The notes: a model not told the origin generated them from the letters alone. A DNA stretch of 64,000 nucleotides from an uncultured Eubacteriales bacterium (GCA_900550955.1 URUF01000007.1:20642-84641), one strand, 5' to 3'. Positions 26,013-35,148 are shown, counted from the first letter of the stretch. Numbers and translations are program-made.

Positions 26013-26107
26013 GCGCAGATGCATACACGCAATAAAGGTAACCAAGAGCAGTCAGAACCGCATCAAACCGCTGACTGTTGTTGGTTACCTTCGTGCGTTA
26101 TCTGCGC
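26013..26107 (+). repeat. Long imperfect inverted repeat between livJ and livH
   Basis: Nested pairing arms: GCGCAGAT (26013-26020) with ATCTGCGC (26100-26107), AAGGTAACCAA (26035-26045) with its complement (26081-26091), and CAGTCAG (26049-26055) with CTGACTG (26071-26077). The whole gap can fold into one long stem. No U-tract follows. Confidence 0.75.
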
Positions 26108-26134
26108 AATTACACAAGAAGGGGGAATGGGGAT

Positions 26135-27019
26135 ATGATTTCCTTCCTGTCCCATCTGGTTAATGGGATCAGCTTGGGCAGCGTATACGCCATCATCGCG
26201 TTGGGGTACTCAATGGTGTATGGCATCGCAAAGATGCTCAACTTTGCTCATGGCGACGTCATCATGGTGGGCGCATATATCGCCTTTTGCGTAATGCAGT
26301 ACATGGGTTTGCCGCCTGTTGTAGCGCTGGCCGCCGCCATGGTTGTGTGTACGCTTCTGGGCGTAATTATCGAGCGGCTGGCGTACAAGCCCCTCAGGCA
26401 GGCGACCTCGCTGGCGGTATTGATTACCGCCATCGGCGTAAGCTACCTGCTGCAAAACGCCGCGCTGCTCATTTGGGGCGCAAACCCCAAGGTATTCCCG
26501 TCGGCGATATCCATCCCGGCCATTAGGCTGTTTGACGGCGGGCTGCAAATCACGGGCGAAACGCTGATAACCATTTTGGCAAACATCGTTATTATGGTTG
26601 CGCTTACGCTGTTCACCAGCAAGACCAAGATGGGCAAGGCCATGCGCGGCGTTAGCGAGGATAAGGGCGCGGCTGAGCTGATGGGCATTAACGTAAACCT
26701 CACCATTTCCGTAACCTTTGCCATCGGCTCGGCATTGGCCGCCATTGCGGGCGTGCTCCTGTGCTCCTCCTATCCGGCGCTGATGCCCACCACGGGCGCT
26801 ATGCCTGGCATTAAGGCCTTTACTGCGGCTGTGTTTGGAGGCATCGGCTCCATCCCCGGCGCCCTGGTGGGCGGCGTGCTATTGGGCATGATCGAGATCC
26901 TGGGCAAGGCCTATGTATCCACCGAGCTTGGCGACGCGCTGGTATTCGCGGTGCTGATTGTGGTGCTCCTGGTTAAGCCCACGGGCCTGCTTGGCAAGCC
27001 TGTGAGCGAGAAAGTGTGA
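26135..27019 (+). CDS. livH: Branched-chain amino-acid ABC transporter permease LivH
   Basis: Integral membrane protein of 294 residues with about eight helices, beginning LVNGISLGSVYAIIALGYSM, the LivH signature. GIKAFTAAVFGGIGSIPGAL near the C terminus is the family coupling region. It forms the channel with LivM. The start at 26135 follows GGGGGAATGGGG; the upstream part of the open frame lies within the hairpin. LivM begins 10 bases after its stop. Confidence 0.94.
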   Translation: MISFLSHLVNGISLGSVYAIIALGYSMVYGIAKMLNFAHGDVIMVGAYIAFCVMQYMGLPPVVALAAAMVVCTLLGVIIERLAYKPLRQATSLAVLITAIGVSYLLQNAALLIWGANPKVFPSAISIPAIRLFDGGLQITGETLITILANIVIMVALTLFTSKTKMGKAMRGVSEDKGAAELMGINVNLTISVTFAIGSALAAIAGVLLCSSYPALMPTTGAMPGIKAFTAAVFGGIGSIPGALVGGVLLGMIEILGKAYVSTELGDALVFAVLIVVLLVKPTGLLGKPVSEKV

Positions 27020-27029
27020 GGTGAGATGG

Positions 27030-28094
27030 ATGAAAACGAAGAACAGAAAAGCCATCGAAAACCTCATTACCTATGGCATTGTAATCGTGGCCTTTATCGC
27101 ATGCCAGGTGCTGGCGGCCAACGGCGGCATGAGCCGTTCGCTCAAGGGCCAGCTGGTGCCTATCTGCGTGTACATTGTGATGGCCGTATCGCTTAACCTG
27201 GTAGTGGGCGTGTCCGGCGAATTGAGCCTGGGCCATGCGGGCTTTATGAGCGTGGGCGCGTTTAGCGGCGTTATCGCCTCGGCATGGTTCCTGGGCGCGT
27301 TTTCAATGGAAAATGAGATTGTGCGCCTGCTGCTTTCCATGCTCGTGGGCGGCGTGTTTGCGGGAATCGCGGGCGTATTGATCGGCATTCCCGTGCTCAG
27401 GCTGCGCGGCGACTATTTGGCGATTGTGACGTTAGCCTTTGGCGAGATTATACGCAACCTGATCAACTGCATATATATCAACCTTGAGGGCGGGGCCCTG
27501 TACTTTGGCTTTAACAACCCCAATTTGCCGGGCAAGGCGGTGCTTGCGGGCCCCAAGGGCACCGTGGGCGTAGATAAAATCGCCACCTTCACAATGGGAT
27601 TTGTGCTGATCCTGTTTACGCTGTTTGTGGTACTGAACCTGATGAACAGCCGCTCGGGCCGCGCTATCATGGCCACCCGTGACAGCCGCATCGCGGCGGA
27701 GTCTGTGGGTATTAACGCAACCAAGTACAAAATGATGGCCTTCGTTACCAGCTCGGTGCTGGCGGGCATGGCGGGCGCGCTTTATGGTTTGAACTATTCT
27801 ACCGTGGCGGCTGGCAAATTCAAATTTGACACCTCCATTCTTGTGCTGGTATTTGTGGTGCTGGGCGGAATTGGCAACATTCGCGGCTCCATTGTCGCGG
27901 CCACGCTGCTTACCATACTGCCTGAAATGCTGCGCGCCTTTAGCGATTACCGCATGCTGGTGTACGCCGTGGTTCTCATCCTGGTGATGCTGGCAACCAA
28001 CAGCCCCTTCATCACCGCCAGGCTGCAAAGCGTGAAGGCGCTGTTCAAGCGCAAATCGCCCTCGGGCGGCAGGAAGGAAGGTGATGCGGCATGA
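27030..28094 (+). CDS. livM: Branched-chain amino-acid ABC transporter permease LivM
   Basis: Second permease of the system, 354 residues with about ten hydrophobic segments. SLNLVVGVSGELSLGHAGFM and FVVLGGIGNIRGSIVAATLL are the family signatures. The start at 27030 is preferred to the in-frame GTG at 27021, because AGGTGA at 27019-27024 gives normal spacing to the ATG. The 3' end overlaps livG as ATGA. Confidence 0.94.
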   Translation: MKTKNRKAIENLITYGIVIVAFIACQVLAANGGMSRSLKGQLVPICVYIVMAVSLNLVVGVSGELSLGHAGFMSVGAFSGVIASAWFLGAFSMENEIVRLLLSMLVGGVFAGIAGVLIGIPVLRLRGDYLAIVTLAFGEIIRNLINCIYINLEGGALYFGFNNPNLPGKAVLAGPKGTVGVDKIATFTMGFVLILFTLFVVLNLMNSRSGRAIMATRDSRIAAESVGINATKYKMMAFVTSSVLAGMAGALYGLNYSTVAAGKFKFDTSILVLVFVVLGGIGNIRGSIVAATLLTILPEMLRAFSDYRMLVYAVVLILVMLATNSPFITARLQSVKALFKRKSPSGGRKEGDAA

Positions 28095-28951
28095 CGCAAA
28101 ACAAACGGCAATCCGATACCAAAATGGTGCCGCTGCCCAGCTATGCCATCGTGCCTGAGCGCGATGTAGACAAGCGCCCCATGCTGGAAACGCGTCATCT
28201 GGGCATTGAGTTTGGCGGCCTCAAGGCCGTGGAGGATTTTAACCTGACCATTGGCCGCACGGAGATCGCGGGCCTGATTGGCCCTAACGGCGCGGGCAAA
28301 ACCACGGTATTTAACCTGCTTACCAAGGTATACCAGCCTACCAACGGCGTGGTGATTTTGGACGGTAAGGATACCGCCGGCATGAATGCGGTGCAGGCCA
28401 ATAAGCTGGGCATTGCCCGCACCTTTCAAAACATCCGCCTGTTTGGAAACATGTCCGTGGAGGATAATGTACGCATCGGCCTGCACAACCAGGTGAAATA
28501 CGGCATGTTCTCCGGCATCTTCCGCCTGCCCGCTTTCTGGCGGCAGGAGAAAAAACAGCATGAAAAGGCGCTGGAGCTGCTTTCCATCTTTGATATGCAG
28601 GGTATGGCGGATGTAAAGGCCGGCTCGCTGCCCTACGGCGCGCAGCGCAGGCTGGAAATTGTGCGCGCGCTGGCAACCAATCCCAAGCTTTTGCTGCTGG
28701 ACGAGCCTGCCGCCGGTATGAACCCGCATGAAACCGAGGAGCTGATGGAGAACATCATTAAGATTCGCGATCAGTTCCAGATTGCGGTTATGCTGATTGA
28801 GCATGATATGAACCTGGTGATGGGCATTTGCGAGGGCATTTGTGTGCTCAATTACGGCCGCATCATCGCCAAGGGCACCGCCAGCGAGATTCAGTCCAAC
28901 CCCACCGTGATTGAAGCCTATCTTGGCAAGCGGAAGGAGGAAGAGGAATGA
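28091..28951 (+). CDS. livG: Branched-chain amino-acid ABC transporter ATPase LivG
   Basis: ABC ATPase of 286 residues: Walker A GPNGAGKTT, a LivG-type signature region LPYGAQRRLEI, Walker B LLLDEPAAGMNPHE and switch His in IEHDMN. It carries about 30 extra N-terminal residues before the ABC core (LETRHLGIEFGGLKAV), longer than typical LivG. Overlaps both livM and livF by 4 bases. Confidence 0.94.
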   Translation: MTQNKRQSDTKMVPLPSYAIVPERDVDKRPMLETRHLGIEFGGLKAVEDFNLTIGRTEIAGLIGPNGAGKTTVFNLLTKVYQPTNGVVILDGKDTAGMNAVQANKLGIARTFQNIRLFGNMSVEDNVRIGLHNQVKYGMFSGIFRLPAFWRQEKKQHEKALELLSIFDMQGMADVKAGSLPYGAQRRLEIVRALATNPKLLLLDEPAAGMNPHETEELMENIIKIRDQFQIAVMLIEHDMNLVMGICEGICVLNYGRIIAKGTASEIQSNPTVIEAYLGKRKEEEE

Positions 28952-29655
28952 GCCTGCTGAAGGTTGAGGATATCCATGTGTATTACGGCGCGATTCACGC
29001 CATCAAGGGCGTTTCCTTTGAGGTAAACGAGGGCGAGATCGTAACGCTGATTGGCGCGAACGGCGCGGGCAAGTCCACAACGCTGAATACCATTTCAGGG
29101 CTGCTGAAGCCCCGCAGCGGCGCCATCTCCTTTGAGGGGAAAAGCCTTGCGGGCGTGCCTGCCTACAAGCTTGTTTCCCTTGGCATGGCGCTGTGCCCCG
29201 AAGGCCGCCGGGTGTTTCAGCAGATGACCGTGCGGGAGAACCTGGAAATGGGCGGGTATTCCCGTCCGGCCTCGGAAATTGAGGGCTCCCTGGAAAACGT
29301 GTTCAACCGCTTTCCCAGGTTAAAAGAGCGTGAAAAGCAGGTTGCCGGTACGCTAAGCGGCGGCGAGCAGCAGATGCTTGCCATGGGCCGCGCGCTGATG
29401 AGCAAGCCTAAGCTGCTCATGCTGGACGAGCCCTCCATGGGCCTGGCCCCCATTCTGGTAGAGCAGATTTTTGACATTATCAAGGAGCTGCATGAGGCCG
29501 GAACCACCATTCTGCTGGTGGAGCAGAACGCGCAGATGGCTCTTTCCGTTGCGGACAGGGCATACGTGCTGGGCACGGGCAAAATTTCCATGTCCGGCGA
29601 CGCGCGCGAAGTGCTTGCGGACGACCGCGTGCGCAAGGCCTACCTGGGCGGCTGA
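28948..29655 (+). CDS. livF: Branched-chain amino-acid ABC transporter ATPase LivF
   Basis: ABC ATPase of 235 residues: GANGAGKST (Walker A), LSGGEQQMLAMGRALM (signature), LLMLDEPSMGLAP (Walker B) and VEQNAQMAL (switch). This is the usual LivF partner of LivG and completes a full high-affinity branched-chain amino-acid importer. Last gene of the liv operon; a 30-bp palindrome follows its stop by 16 bases. Confidence 0.95.
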   Translation: MSLLKVEDIHVYYGAIHAIKGVSFEVNEGEIVTLIGANGAGKSTTLNTISGLLKPRSGAISFEGKSLAGVPAYKLVSLGMALCPEGRRVFQQMTVRENLEMGGYSRPASEIEGSLENVFNRFPRLKEREKQVAGTLSGGEQQMLAMGRALMSKPKLLMLDEPSMGLAPILVEQIFDIIKELHEAGTTILLVEQNAQMALSVADRAYVLGTGKISMSGDAREVLADDRVRKAYLGG

Positions 29656-29671
29656 TTTAGGCGGTATGCAG

Positions 29672-29701
29672 ATGCGCCGGGAGCGATCGCTCCCGGCGCA
29701 T
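29672..29701. repeat. 30-bp perfect palindrome after livF
   Basis: ATGCGCCGGGAGCGA followed directly by its reverse complement. The centre is GCGATCGC. No U-tract follows, so it is a hairpin terminator without a tail, an mRNA end stabiliser or a protein site. The next gene's GGAGGGAAG site starts just after it. Confidence 0.8.
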
Positions 29702-29721
29702 GCGCTTATGGAGGGAAGAAT

Positions 29722-30453
29722 ATGACGCTGTTTCTAACCAGCAGCCCATGCCTGAACGGGCTGGACAGGGCTGTGCTGAACCCTGCAAACGAATTTGTTG
29801 CGCGTATGAAGGCGGCGCTGCCGCCGGACGTGCGCTGCCTGTTCATCTGTTCCTCGCCGGATACGCCGGAAATGACGGAGCGCTTTGGACAGGACATGCG
29901 AAACGCCTTTCAGGAGGCGGGCATGCCCTTTGCGCGCTTTGCCGTGCTGGACAGCCGGAATGAGGATGACGCGCCCGCGCTGGTTGCCAATAGCAATTTC
30001 ATCATTCTGGCAGGCGGACATGTGCCTACGCAGAACGCGTTCTTTCAGCATATTGGGCTTGCGGGGCTTTTGCAGGACTATACGGGCGTGATTATGGGCA
30101 TTAGCGCCGGTACGATGAATGCGGCCTCCACCGTTTACGCCCAGCCAGAGCTGGAGGGGGAGGCGCTGGATCCGGAGTATGAGCGCTTCCTGCCGGGACT
30201 GGGGCTTACCGATGTGATGATTTTGCCGCATTACCAGATGGTGCGCGGCGATTGGCTGGACGGTATGCGCCTGTTTGAGGATATCACCTATGCGGATAGC
30301 CATGGGCATACCTTTTACGCCCTGCCGGACGGCAGCTACCTCTATCGCCGCGGCGGGAAAACGCTGCTTTTGGGGGAGGCCTACCGCATATGCGACGGCG
30401 TGATGGAGCAGGTTTCGGAAAACGGGCGGAAGCTGACGCTATCAAAGGGATAA
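29722..30453 (+). CDS. Peptidase S51 family protein (dipeptidase E-like)
   Basis: A 243-residue enzyme of the S51 fold. GGHVPTQN and the nucleophile elbow GISAGTMNAAS (Ser in GxSAG) are clear, and ILPHYQM near residue 170 resembles the family His region. S51 members cleave Asp-X dipeptides or process cyanophycin; the substrate here is unknown. GGAGGGAAG lies 5 bases before the ATG. It is downstream of livF, possibly by read-through, which would fit peptide or amino-acid use. Confidence 0.83.
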   Translation: MTLFLTSSPCLNGLDRAVLNPANEFVARMKAALPPDVRCLFICSSPDTPEMTERFGQDMRNAFQEAGMPFARFAVLDSRNEDDAPALVANSNFIILAGGHVPTQNAFFQHIGLAGLLQDYTGVIMGISAGTMNAASTVYAQPELEGEALDPEYERFLPGLGLTDVMILPHYQMVRGDWLDGMRLFEDITYADSHGHTFYALPDGSYLYRRGGKTLLLGEAYRICDGVMEQVSENGRKLTLSKG

Positions 30454-30455
30454 AT

Positions 30456-30495
30456 AAAGAAGCGCATGCGCCGGCAGCGGAGCGCGCGCTTCTTT
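30456..30495. terminator. Bidirectional terminator between S51 and AI-2E genes
   Basis: AAAGAAGCGC (30456-30465) pairs with GCGCTTCTTT (30486-30495), with A-rich and T-rich flanks suitable on both strands for these convergent genes. Confidence 0.75.
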
Positions 30496-30515
30496 CCTTA
30501 TTGCCGCAAAACGGC

Positions 30516-31661
30516 TTACACGCCGTCTGTCTTGGTTGTTTCGCCGCGTTTGGCAAGGCGCTGGTTCACCTGCTCGCGCAGTAGGCTATAAGCCACCGAG
30601 GTGAGCGGGATGAACAGCAGCATGCCAATGATGCCCAGCAGCCCTTCGCCCAGCACCACCGCAAACAGCACCCAAATGGAGGGCAGGCCGATGGCGTTGC
30701 CCATCACATGCGGGTAAATGAGATTGCCCTCGATTTGCTGGAGCACCAGGAACATGACCACGAACCACATGGCCAGCAGCGGGTCGCTTACAAGAATCAG
30801 GAACGCGCCTACGATGCAGCCCATCCACGCGCCGATAACGGGAATAAGCGCCGTAATGGTAATGAAAACGCTGATCAGCAGCACATAGGGCATATGGAAC
30901 AGGGACATGGCCACGAAGAACAGCCCGCCCAGGATAAGCGCCTCCAGGCATTGGCCGGTGATGAAGCTGGAAAACGTGTTGTTCACAAGGGCCGCCACAC
31001 GAAGGGTTTCATGCAGGGGTTCAGGTTTCAGATAGGCGGCCATAAGGCGCTTGAACTGCGCGCGAAGGCGGTCCTTGCCGTAGAGAAAGTAGATGGTGAA
31101 CATGATGGTAAAGAACACGCTCAGCACGTTTTGATATACCGTGCCAATAACCGTGCCCGAGAAGGCGACGCCTTTGAGCGCCAGGTCGATCATATCCTCA
31201 ATCTGCGCGTTCATTTCCGTGGCGGAGGGAATGGTGAAGCTGGAATTGATGTATTCGCTGATGCTGATGCCGTAAGGCGCGAGCATTTCATCCACGCGGG
31301 CAATAAACCCGGGCACCGCCCTAACGATGGAGGTGACGGTGTTGATCAACTCCGGGATAACAAGGGACATAACCAGATAAATCGCCAGGATGGCCAGCGC
31401 CAGCACCATAATCATGGCCACGGCCCGCTTGAGGCGGCGGCTCCATGCCGCGCGGTCCATAAAGCGAAGCACATGCCGCTCAAAAAAGCGCATGGGCACG
31501 TTTAGGATAAAAGCCAACGCGCCGCCAAGCAAAAATGGCGCAAGAATCATCCACAGCTTTTGAAAAAAGCCCAGCAGCGCGCCGCCATGTTCAAATAAAA
31601 AATAGATGCCGATAATGCACAAGGCAAGCAGCAGCGTGTCCCGGAAGCGTTTACGGTCCAT
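30516..31661 (-). CDS. AI-2E (YdbI/PerM) family transporter
   Basis: Integral membrane protein of 381 residues with paired N-terminal helices, a central soluble segment and a C-terminal group of helices that includes LISVFITITALIPVIGAWMG and the family motif QQIEGNLIYPHVMG. Members export diverse small molecules, including AI-2 in TqsA or ions in others; the substrate is unknown. GGGGAGGGAAAA precedes the ATG at 31661. Monocistronic. Confidence 0.9.
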   Translation of the reverse strand: MDRKRFRDTLLLALCIIGIYFLFEHGGALLGFFQKLWMILAPFLLGGALAFILNVPMRFFERHVLRFMDRAAWSRRLKRAVAMIMVLALAILAIYLVMSLVIPELINTVTSIVRAVPGFIARVDEMLAPYGISISEYINSSFTIPSATEMNAQIEDMIDLALKGVAFSGTVIGTVYQNVLSVFFTIMFTIYFLYGKDRLRAQFKRLMAAYLKPEPLHETLRVAALVNNTFSSFITGQCLEALILGGLFFVAMSLFHMPYVLLISVFITITALIPVIGAWMGCIVGAFLILVSDPLLAMWFVVMFLVLQQIEGNLIYPHVMGNAIGLPSIWVLFAVVLGEGLLGIIGMLLFIPLTSVAYSLLREQVNQRLAKRGETTKTDGV

Positions 31662-31841
31662 GGCTGGTTTTCCCTCCCCGGTTTCAGCAGTCTATACTAT
31701 CATAGCACAACCTTAAACGGCGCAAAAGGGAAAAAACGCACTTTTTCGCGAATAAGGCGGTTCCTTTTCCGTTCTGTCATATTCTGTTCATTTTTGTCTG
31801 CTATCATAAAAACGGCAGGGAGGATTATAGGAGGAACTGTT

Positions 31842-33257
31842 ATGCGAAAGCACCGCCTGGGCAAAACGCTTCGCCGCTTGCTTACGGCCTTCTTGGCGCT
31901 ATACGTGCTGGCGGCTGTCGCGCCCTATGCGGCCGTACCCGCAGGCCCTAAGTCGGAGGCCGTATCCGCCATAGTGGAGCGGCAGCCGGCGCAAGGCGAC
32001 CGGGCGGCGATTCTGCCCACGGGCCAGCAAGCTTTGGAAACCAGGCTGAACCTGATTGCAAACGCCAAAACCTCGCTGGTGGTGGGCACTTATTTGTATG
32101 CGGATGACGAAAGCGGTATGACCATCGCGTCCGCGCTGCTGGCGGCTGCCGACCGGGGCGTTTCCGTGCGTATTTTGACGGATGGCCTGATTGGCGCGTT
32201 TAATCTGCTGGGCAGCAATCTTGGCTATGCGCTGGGCGCTCATCCCAATATTGAGGTGCGGTATTACAACCCCGTCAATCTTTTGGAGCCATGGGGGCTA
32301 AGCGCGCGCTACCATGAGAAATACGTGATTGCGGACGACCGGGTTTTTGTGCTGGGCGGGCGCAATATCTCCGATGAGTTTTTAACGCAGGAGGGGCATC
32401 CAAGCTACAACTATGATATGGATGTGCTGGTGTGGCGCGAAAGCCCGGCGGAGGGCAGCGCCTGCGCGGCGCTGGCCGCGTACTTTGACACGCTGTGGGA
32501 AACGCGGTGCAAGCCGCAGTTCACAGGCCTGCCCGCAGGCAGGCGCGAAGCGGTGGAGGCGCTGCGCGGCGAGCTGAACGCGCGGTATGCCGGGCTGTGC
32601 CAAACCTATGCCGGGGCGATGGCCCCTGTGGACTGGGAGGCGCAAACCACACCCATCGACGGCTTTGCACTGCTGCACAATCCCACAAACGCGGGGGTGA
32701 AGGAGCCTGAGGTGTGGGCTGGATTGACCGCCCTGATGCGTCAGGCCCAGGAGCGCGTATGGATTCAAACGCCCTATCTGGTGCTAAACAGCCGGATGCG
32801 GGACGATTTGGCCCAGGCCGCGGCCCTGCCGCCGGATATGCAGATTATCACCAACTCGCGCGCGGGCGGCAACAATATTGTGGCCTCGTCGGACGCGGTG
32901 TTTCACAGGCCCATGGTTACCAAAATGCAGCTTGCATTGTATGAATTTCAGGGCAATGCCTCCATGCACACAAAAACCATGCTGATCGATCATGATATCA
33001 GCGTGTTTGGCTCCTTCAACTTTGATATGCGCAGCGCGTACAGCGATACGGAGCTGATGCTGGTAATTCACAGCGAGGAAATCAACAGGCAGTTGGAACT
33101 GCACATGCGGGAGATGCGCGCGCAGTCGCTGCGGGTGGAGGCGGACGGAAGCTACGCCCAGGAGGACGGCGTGGAGGCGCTTGTAACGCCCTGGGGCAAG
33201 AATTTGCTGATTCTGCTGGCCTCGCCGCTGATCTCGCTGGTACGTTTCCTGGTATAA
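31842..33257 (+). CDS. Phospholipase D / cardiolipin synthase-like protein
   Basis: A 471-residue protein with an N-terminal hydrophobic anchor (LLTAFLALYVLAAVAPYAA) and two PLD catalytic motifs: YHEKYVIADDRVFVLGGRN and MHTKTMLIDHDISVFGSFN (HxKx4D twice). Outside phosphatidyl transfer, either cardiolipin synthesis or phospholipid hydrolysis, is expected at the membrane surface. It lacks the second N-terminal span of classical cardiolipin synthases and may face outward. AGGAGG lies 7 bases before ATG 31842. Confidence 0.85.
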   Translation: MRKHRLGKTLRRLLTAFLALYVLAAVAPYAAVPAGPKSEAVSAIVERQPAQGDRAAILPTGQQALETRLNLIANAKTSLVVGTYLYADDESGMTIASALLAAADRGVSVRILTDGLIGAFNLLGSNLGYALGAHPNIEVRYYNPVNLLEPWGLSARYHEKYVIADDRVFVLGGRNISDEFLTQEGHPSYNYDMDVLVWRESPAEGSACAALAAYFDTLWETRCKPQFTGLPAGRREAVEALRGELNARYAGLCQTYAGAMAPVDWEAQTTPIDGFALLHNPTNAGVKEPEVWAGLTALMRQAQERVWIQTPYLVLNSRMRDDLAQAAALPPDMQIITNSRAGGNNIVASSDAVFHRPMVTKMQLALYEFQGNASMHTKTMLIDHDISVFGSFNFDMRSAYSDTELMLVIHSEEINRQLELHMREMRAQSLRVEADGSYAQEDGVEALVTPWGKNLLILLASPLISLVRFLV

Positions 33258-33291
33258 AGAAGAAACGAGAATGCGAAAGGAGCAGAAGCGT

Positions 33292-33456
33292 ATGAAGGAA
33301 AAGCTGAAAAAGCAATTTTGGGGCTGGGGATTCCATGTGGATGTAAACGGGGCGCTGCACGATACGTTTCCCCGCAAGGCGGATAAGCCGCTCTCCACAC
33401 GCACAAAGCGCCGTGTGAAGCCAAGGCTGAAAAAGGCGCTTGCCATGGGGCGGTAA
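33292..33456 (+). CDS. Small basic hypothetical protein (54 residues)
   Basis: Begins MKEKLKKQFWGWGFHVDVNG and ends in a strongly basic stretch (TKRRVKPRLKKALAMGR). The start is the second ATG, because AAAGGAG lies 9 bases upstream; the first ATG at 33271 overlaps that site. It is followed by a terminator and probably cotranscribed with the PLD gene, 34 bases upstream. No family is recognised; a nucleic-acid or membrane-binding peptide is possible. Confidence 0.6.
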   Translation: MKEKLKKQFWGWGFHVDVNGALHDTFPRKADKPLSTRTKRRVKPRLKKALAMGR

Positions 33457-33474
33457 GAAAGCGAAGCAAAGCAA

Positions 33475-33511
33475 GCGGCGCTGCAGAAGGAAAGACCTTC
33501 CGCAGCGCCGC
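33475..33511. terminator. Bidirectional terminator before spoIVA 3' end
   Basis: Stem GCGGCGCTGC plus GAAGG (33475-33490, one bulged base on each side) pairs with 33496-33511. TGTTT follows on the plus strand, and a T-rich run follows on the minus strand. Confidence 0.75.
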
Positions 33512-33516
33512 CGTGT

Positions 33517-34998
33517 TTACAGCAGGATGCAAATCATGCCCCCGTTGCCCTCGTTGATGATTTTGCTGAGGGTTTCCTGTACCTTTTCCTGCGCGTCCGC
33601 GGGCATGCGCATAAGCTTGTTGCTCAAGCCCTCGCGCACCAGCTCATGCAGGCTTTTGCCAAAAAAGTTGGTGTTCCATATGCTCTGCGGGTCGTTTTCA
33701 AACTCCTCCAGCAGGTAGCGCACCAGCTCCTCGCTCTGTTTTTCGGTGCCAACTACGGGGGAAACCTCGGTTTCAATATCCACGCGAATCATGTGCAGGG
33801 AGGGGGCGTTGGCCTTCAGCTTTACGCCAAAGCGGCTGCCCTGCTGCACAATTTCGGGCTCCTGAAGGGTTAGCTCGCTCATGGTGGGCGTTACCAGGCC
33901 ATAGCCGGTTTCGCGCACGCTGCGCAACGCGTCGGCCACGTGGTCGTATTCCGTTTTGGCGGCTACCAGCTCCTTCATCAGGCGCAAAAGATGGGCGTCG
34001 CCGCGAATCTCCGTGCCGCATTCCTCGCCCAGCACGCGGTTGAAAAGGCCGTCCTTTAGGGGCAGCACATAGCGCAGCCGCCCCTGCCCCAGGTCGATAC
34101 CGTCGTTTTGCAGGCCGTCGGAATAGGGCGAGTCCGCAAAGGCCTGGGCAAAGTCCACATGATCGCGCATGCGGGCGATGGGCGCGGCCCCGTTGCGCAC
34201 GCCCTCCAACACATGCTGCACCAGCCAGTGGCTTTCGTCCAGGGCGTGCACCCAGCCTGGCACGGAAACCTGGATTTCGCGCAGGGGGAACTGGAACAGC
34301 ACCTGCTCAAACACGCCCAGGATATCGTCCATGCCCATTTCCTTGGCGTTCAGCGCAAGCACGGGCACGGCGTAGCGCTGGCTTAGGGCGTCGCGCAGGC
34401 GCTGGGCGCTTTCAGAGTCGGGCGTGCGGGAGTTCAGGATTATGATAAACGGCTTGCCAAGCTGCTTGAGCTCGCGCACCACGCGTTCTTCAGGCGCGGA
34501 ATAAGCCTCGCGTGGCAGGTCGGAGATAGAGCCGTCGGTGGTGACGACCAGGCCTATGGTGGCGTGATCGGCAATGACCTTGCGCGTGCCAATTTCGGCG
34601 GCCTGCTCAAAGGGAATATCATAGTCGTACCAGGGGGTATGCACCATGCGGGCTGCGCCGTCCTCCTCCGTGCCCAAAGCGCCGTCCACCAGGTAGCCTA
34701 CGCTATCCACCATGCGCACGCGCACGGTGGCCTGATCGCCCAAGGAAACGGAAACCGCCTCGCTGGGCACAAACTTGGGCTGCGTGGTCATAATGGTTTT
34801 GCCGCTGCCGCTTTGGGGCAGCTCATCGGAAATGCGGTCCCGCTTGGGGCCGGGGGCCATGCCGCTTAGCACCAGCTCCTCCATCATGCGGCTGATGAGC
34901 GTGCTTTTGCCGGTTCTAACGGGGCCCACCACGCCGATATATACATCGCCATCCGTGCGTTCCGCAATATCGCGGTACAGATCAAAGGTTTGTTCCAT
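33517..34998 (-). CDS. spoIVA: Stage IV sporulation protein A (spore-coat morphogenetic ATPase)
   Basis: A 493-residue protein with DLYRDIAERTDGDVYIGVVG followed by a P-loop GPVRTGKST, hallmarks of SpoIVA. The length is normal and the whole protein is colinear with the family. SpoIVA polymerises with ATP hydrolysis on the forespore outer membrane to found the coat. Its presence marks the organism as an endospore former. AAGGAGGG lies 10 bases upstream. Sigma-E control is expected, but I find no convincing -35/-10. Confidence 0.96.
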   Translation of the reverse strand: MEQTFDLYRDIAERTDGDVYIGVVGPVRTGKSTLISRMMEELVLSGMAPGPKRDRISDELPQSGSGKTIMTTQPKFVPSEAVSVSLGDQATVRVRMVDSVGYLVDGALGTEEDGAARMVHTPWYDYDIPFEQAAEIGTRKVIADHATIGLVVTTDGSISDLPREAYSAPEERVVRELKQLGKPFIIILNSRTPDSESAQRLRDALSQRYAVPVLALNAKEMGMDDILGVFEQVLFQFPLREIQVSVPGWVHALDESHWLVQHVLEGVRNGAAPIARMRDHVDFAQAFADSPYSDGLQNDGIDLGQGRLRYVLPLKDGLFNRVLGEECGTEIRGDAHLLRLMKELVAAKTEYDHVADALRSVRETGYGLVTPTMSELTLQEPEIVQQGSRFGVKLKANAPSLHMIRVDIETEVSPVVGTEKQSEELVRYLLEEFENDPQSIWNTNFFGKSLHELVREGLSNKLMRMPADAQEKVQETLSKIINEGNGGMICILL

Positions 34999-35090
34999 AG
35001 GTCAAAAACCCTCCTTACTTGCGCTTGCCAAACGATATGCGCGGGAGGGGGCGGGTATGTTTGGATTGCATGGTTAAAAACGAGCGCATA

Positions 35091-35121
35091 AAAAGCGCCG
35101 CCCTGCGGGCGCGGCGCTTTT
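35091..35121 (-). terminator. Terminator of the ROK-sugar-Gld-Gfo operon
   Basis: AAAAGCGCCG (35091-35100) pairs with CGGCGCTTTT (35112-35121), with an inner CCC/GGG extension. A minus-strand U-run lies next to it. It ends the minus-strand unit that begins at 46403. Confidence 0.7.
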
Positions 35122-35148
35122 AGAATGCGGCGTGGAAGGCGGCGCGGC

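Noticed and set aside
24739..26028. 429-residue minus-strand open frame over livJ
   Set aside because: Antisense shadow of livJ; the sense frame has signal peptide and family motifs.
34999..35090. Sigma-E promoter for spoIVA
   Set aside because: Expected from biology, but no convincing -35/-10 pair with correct spacing is visible.
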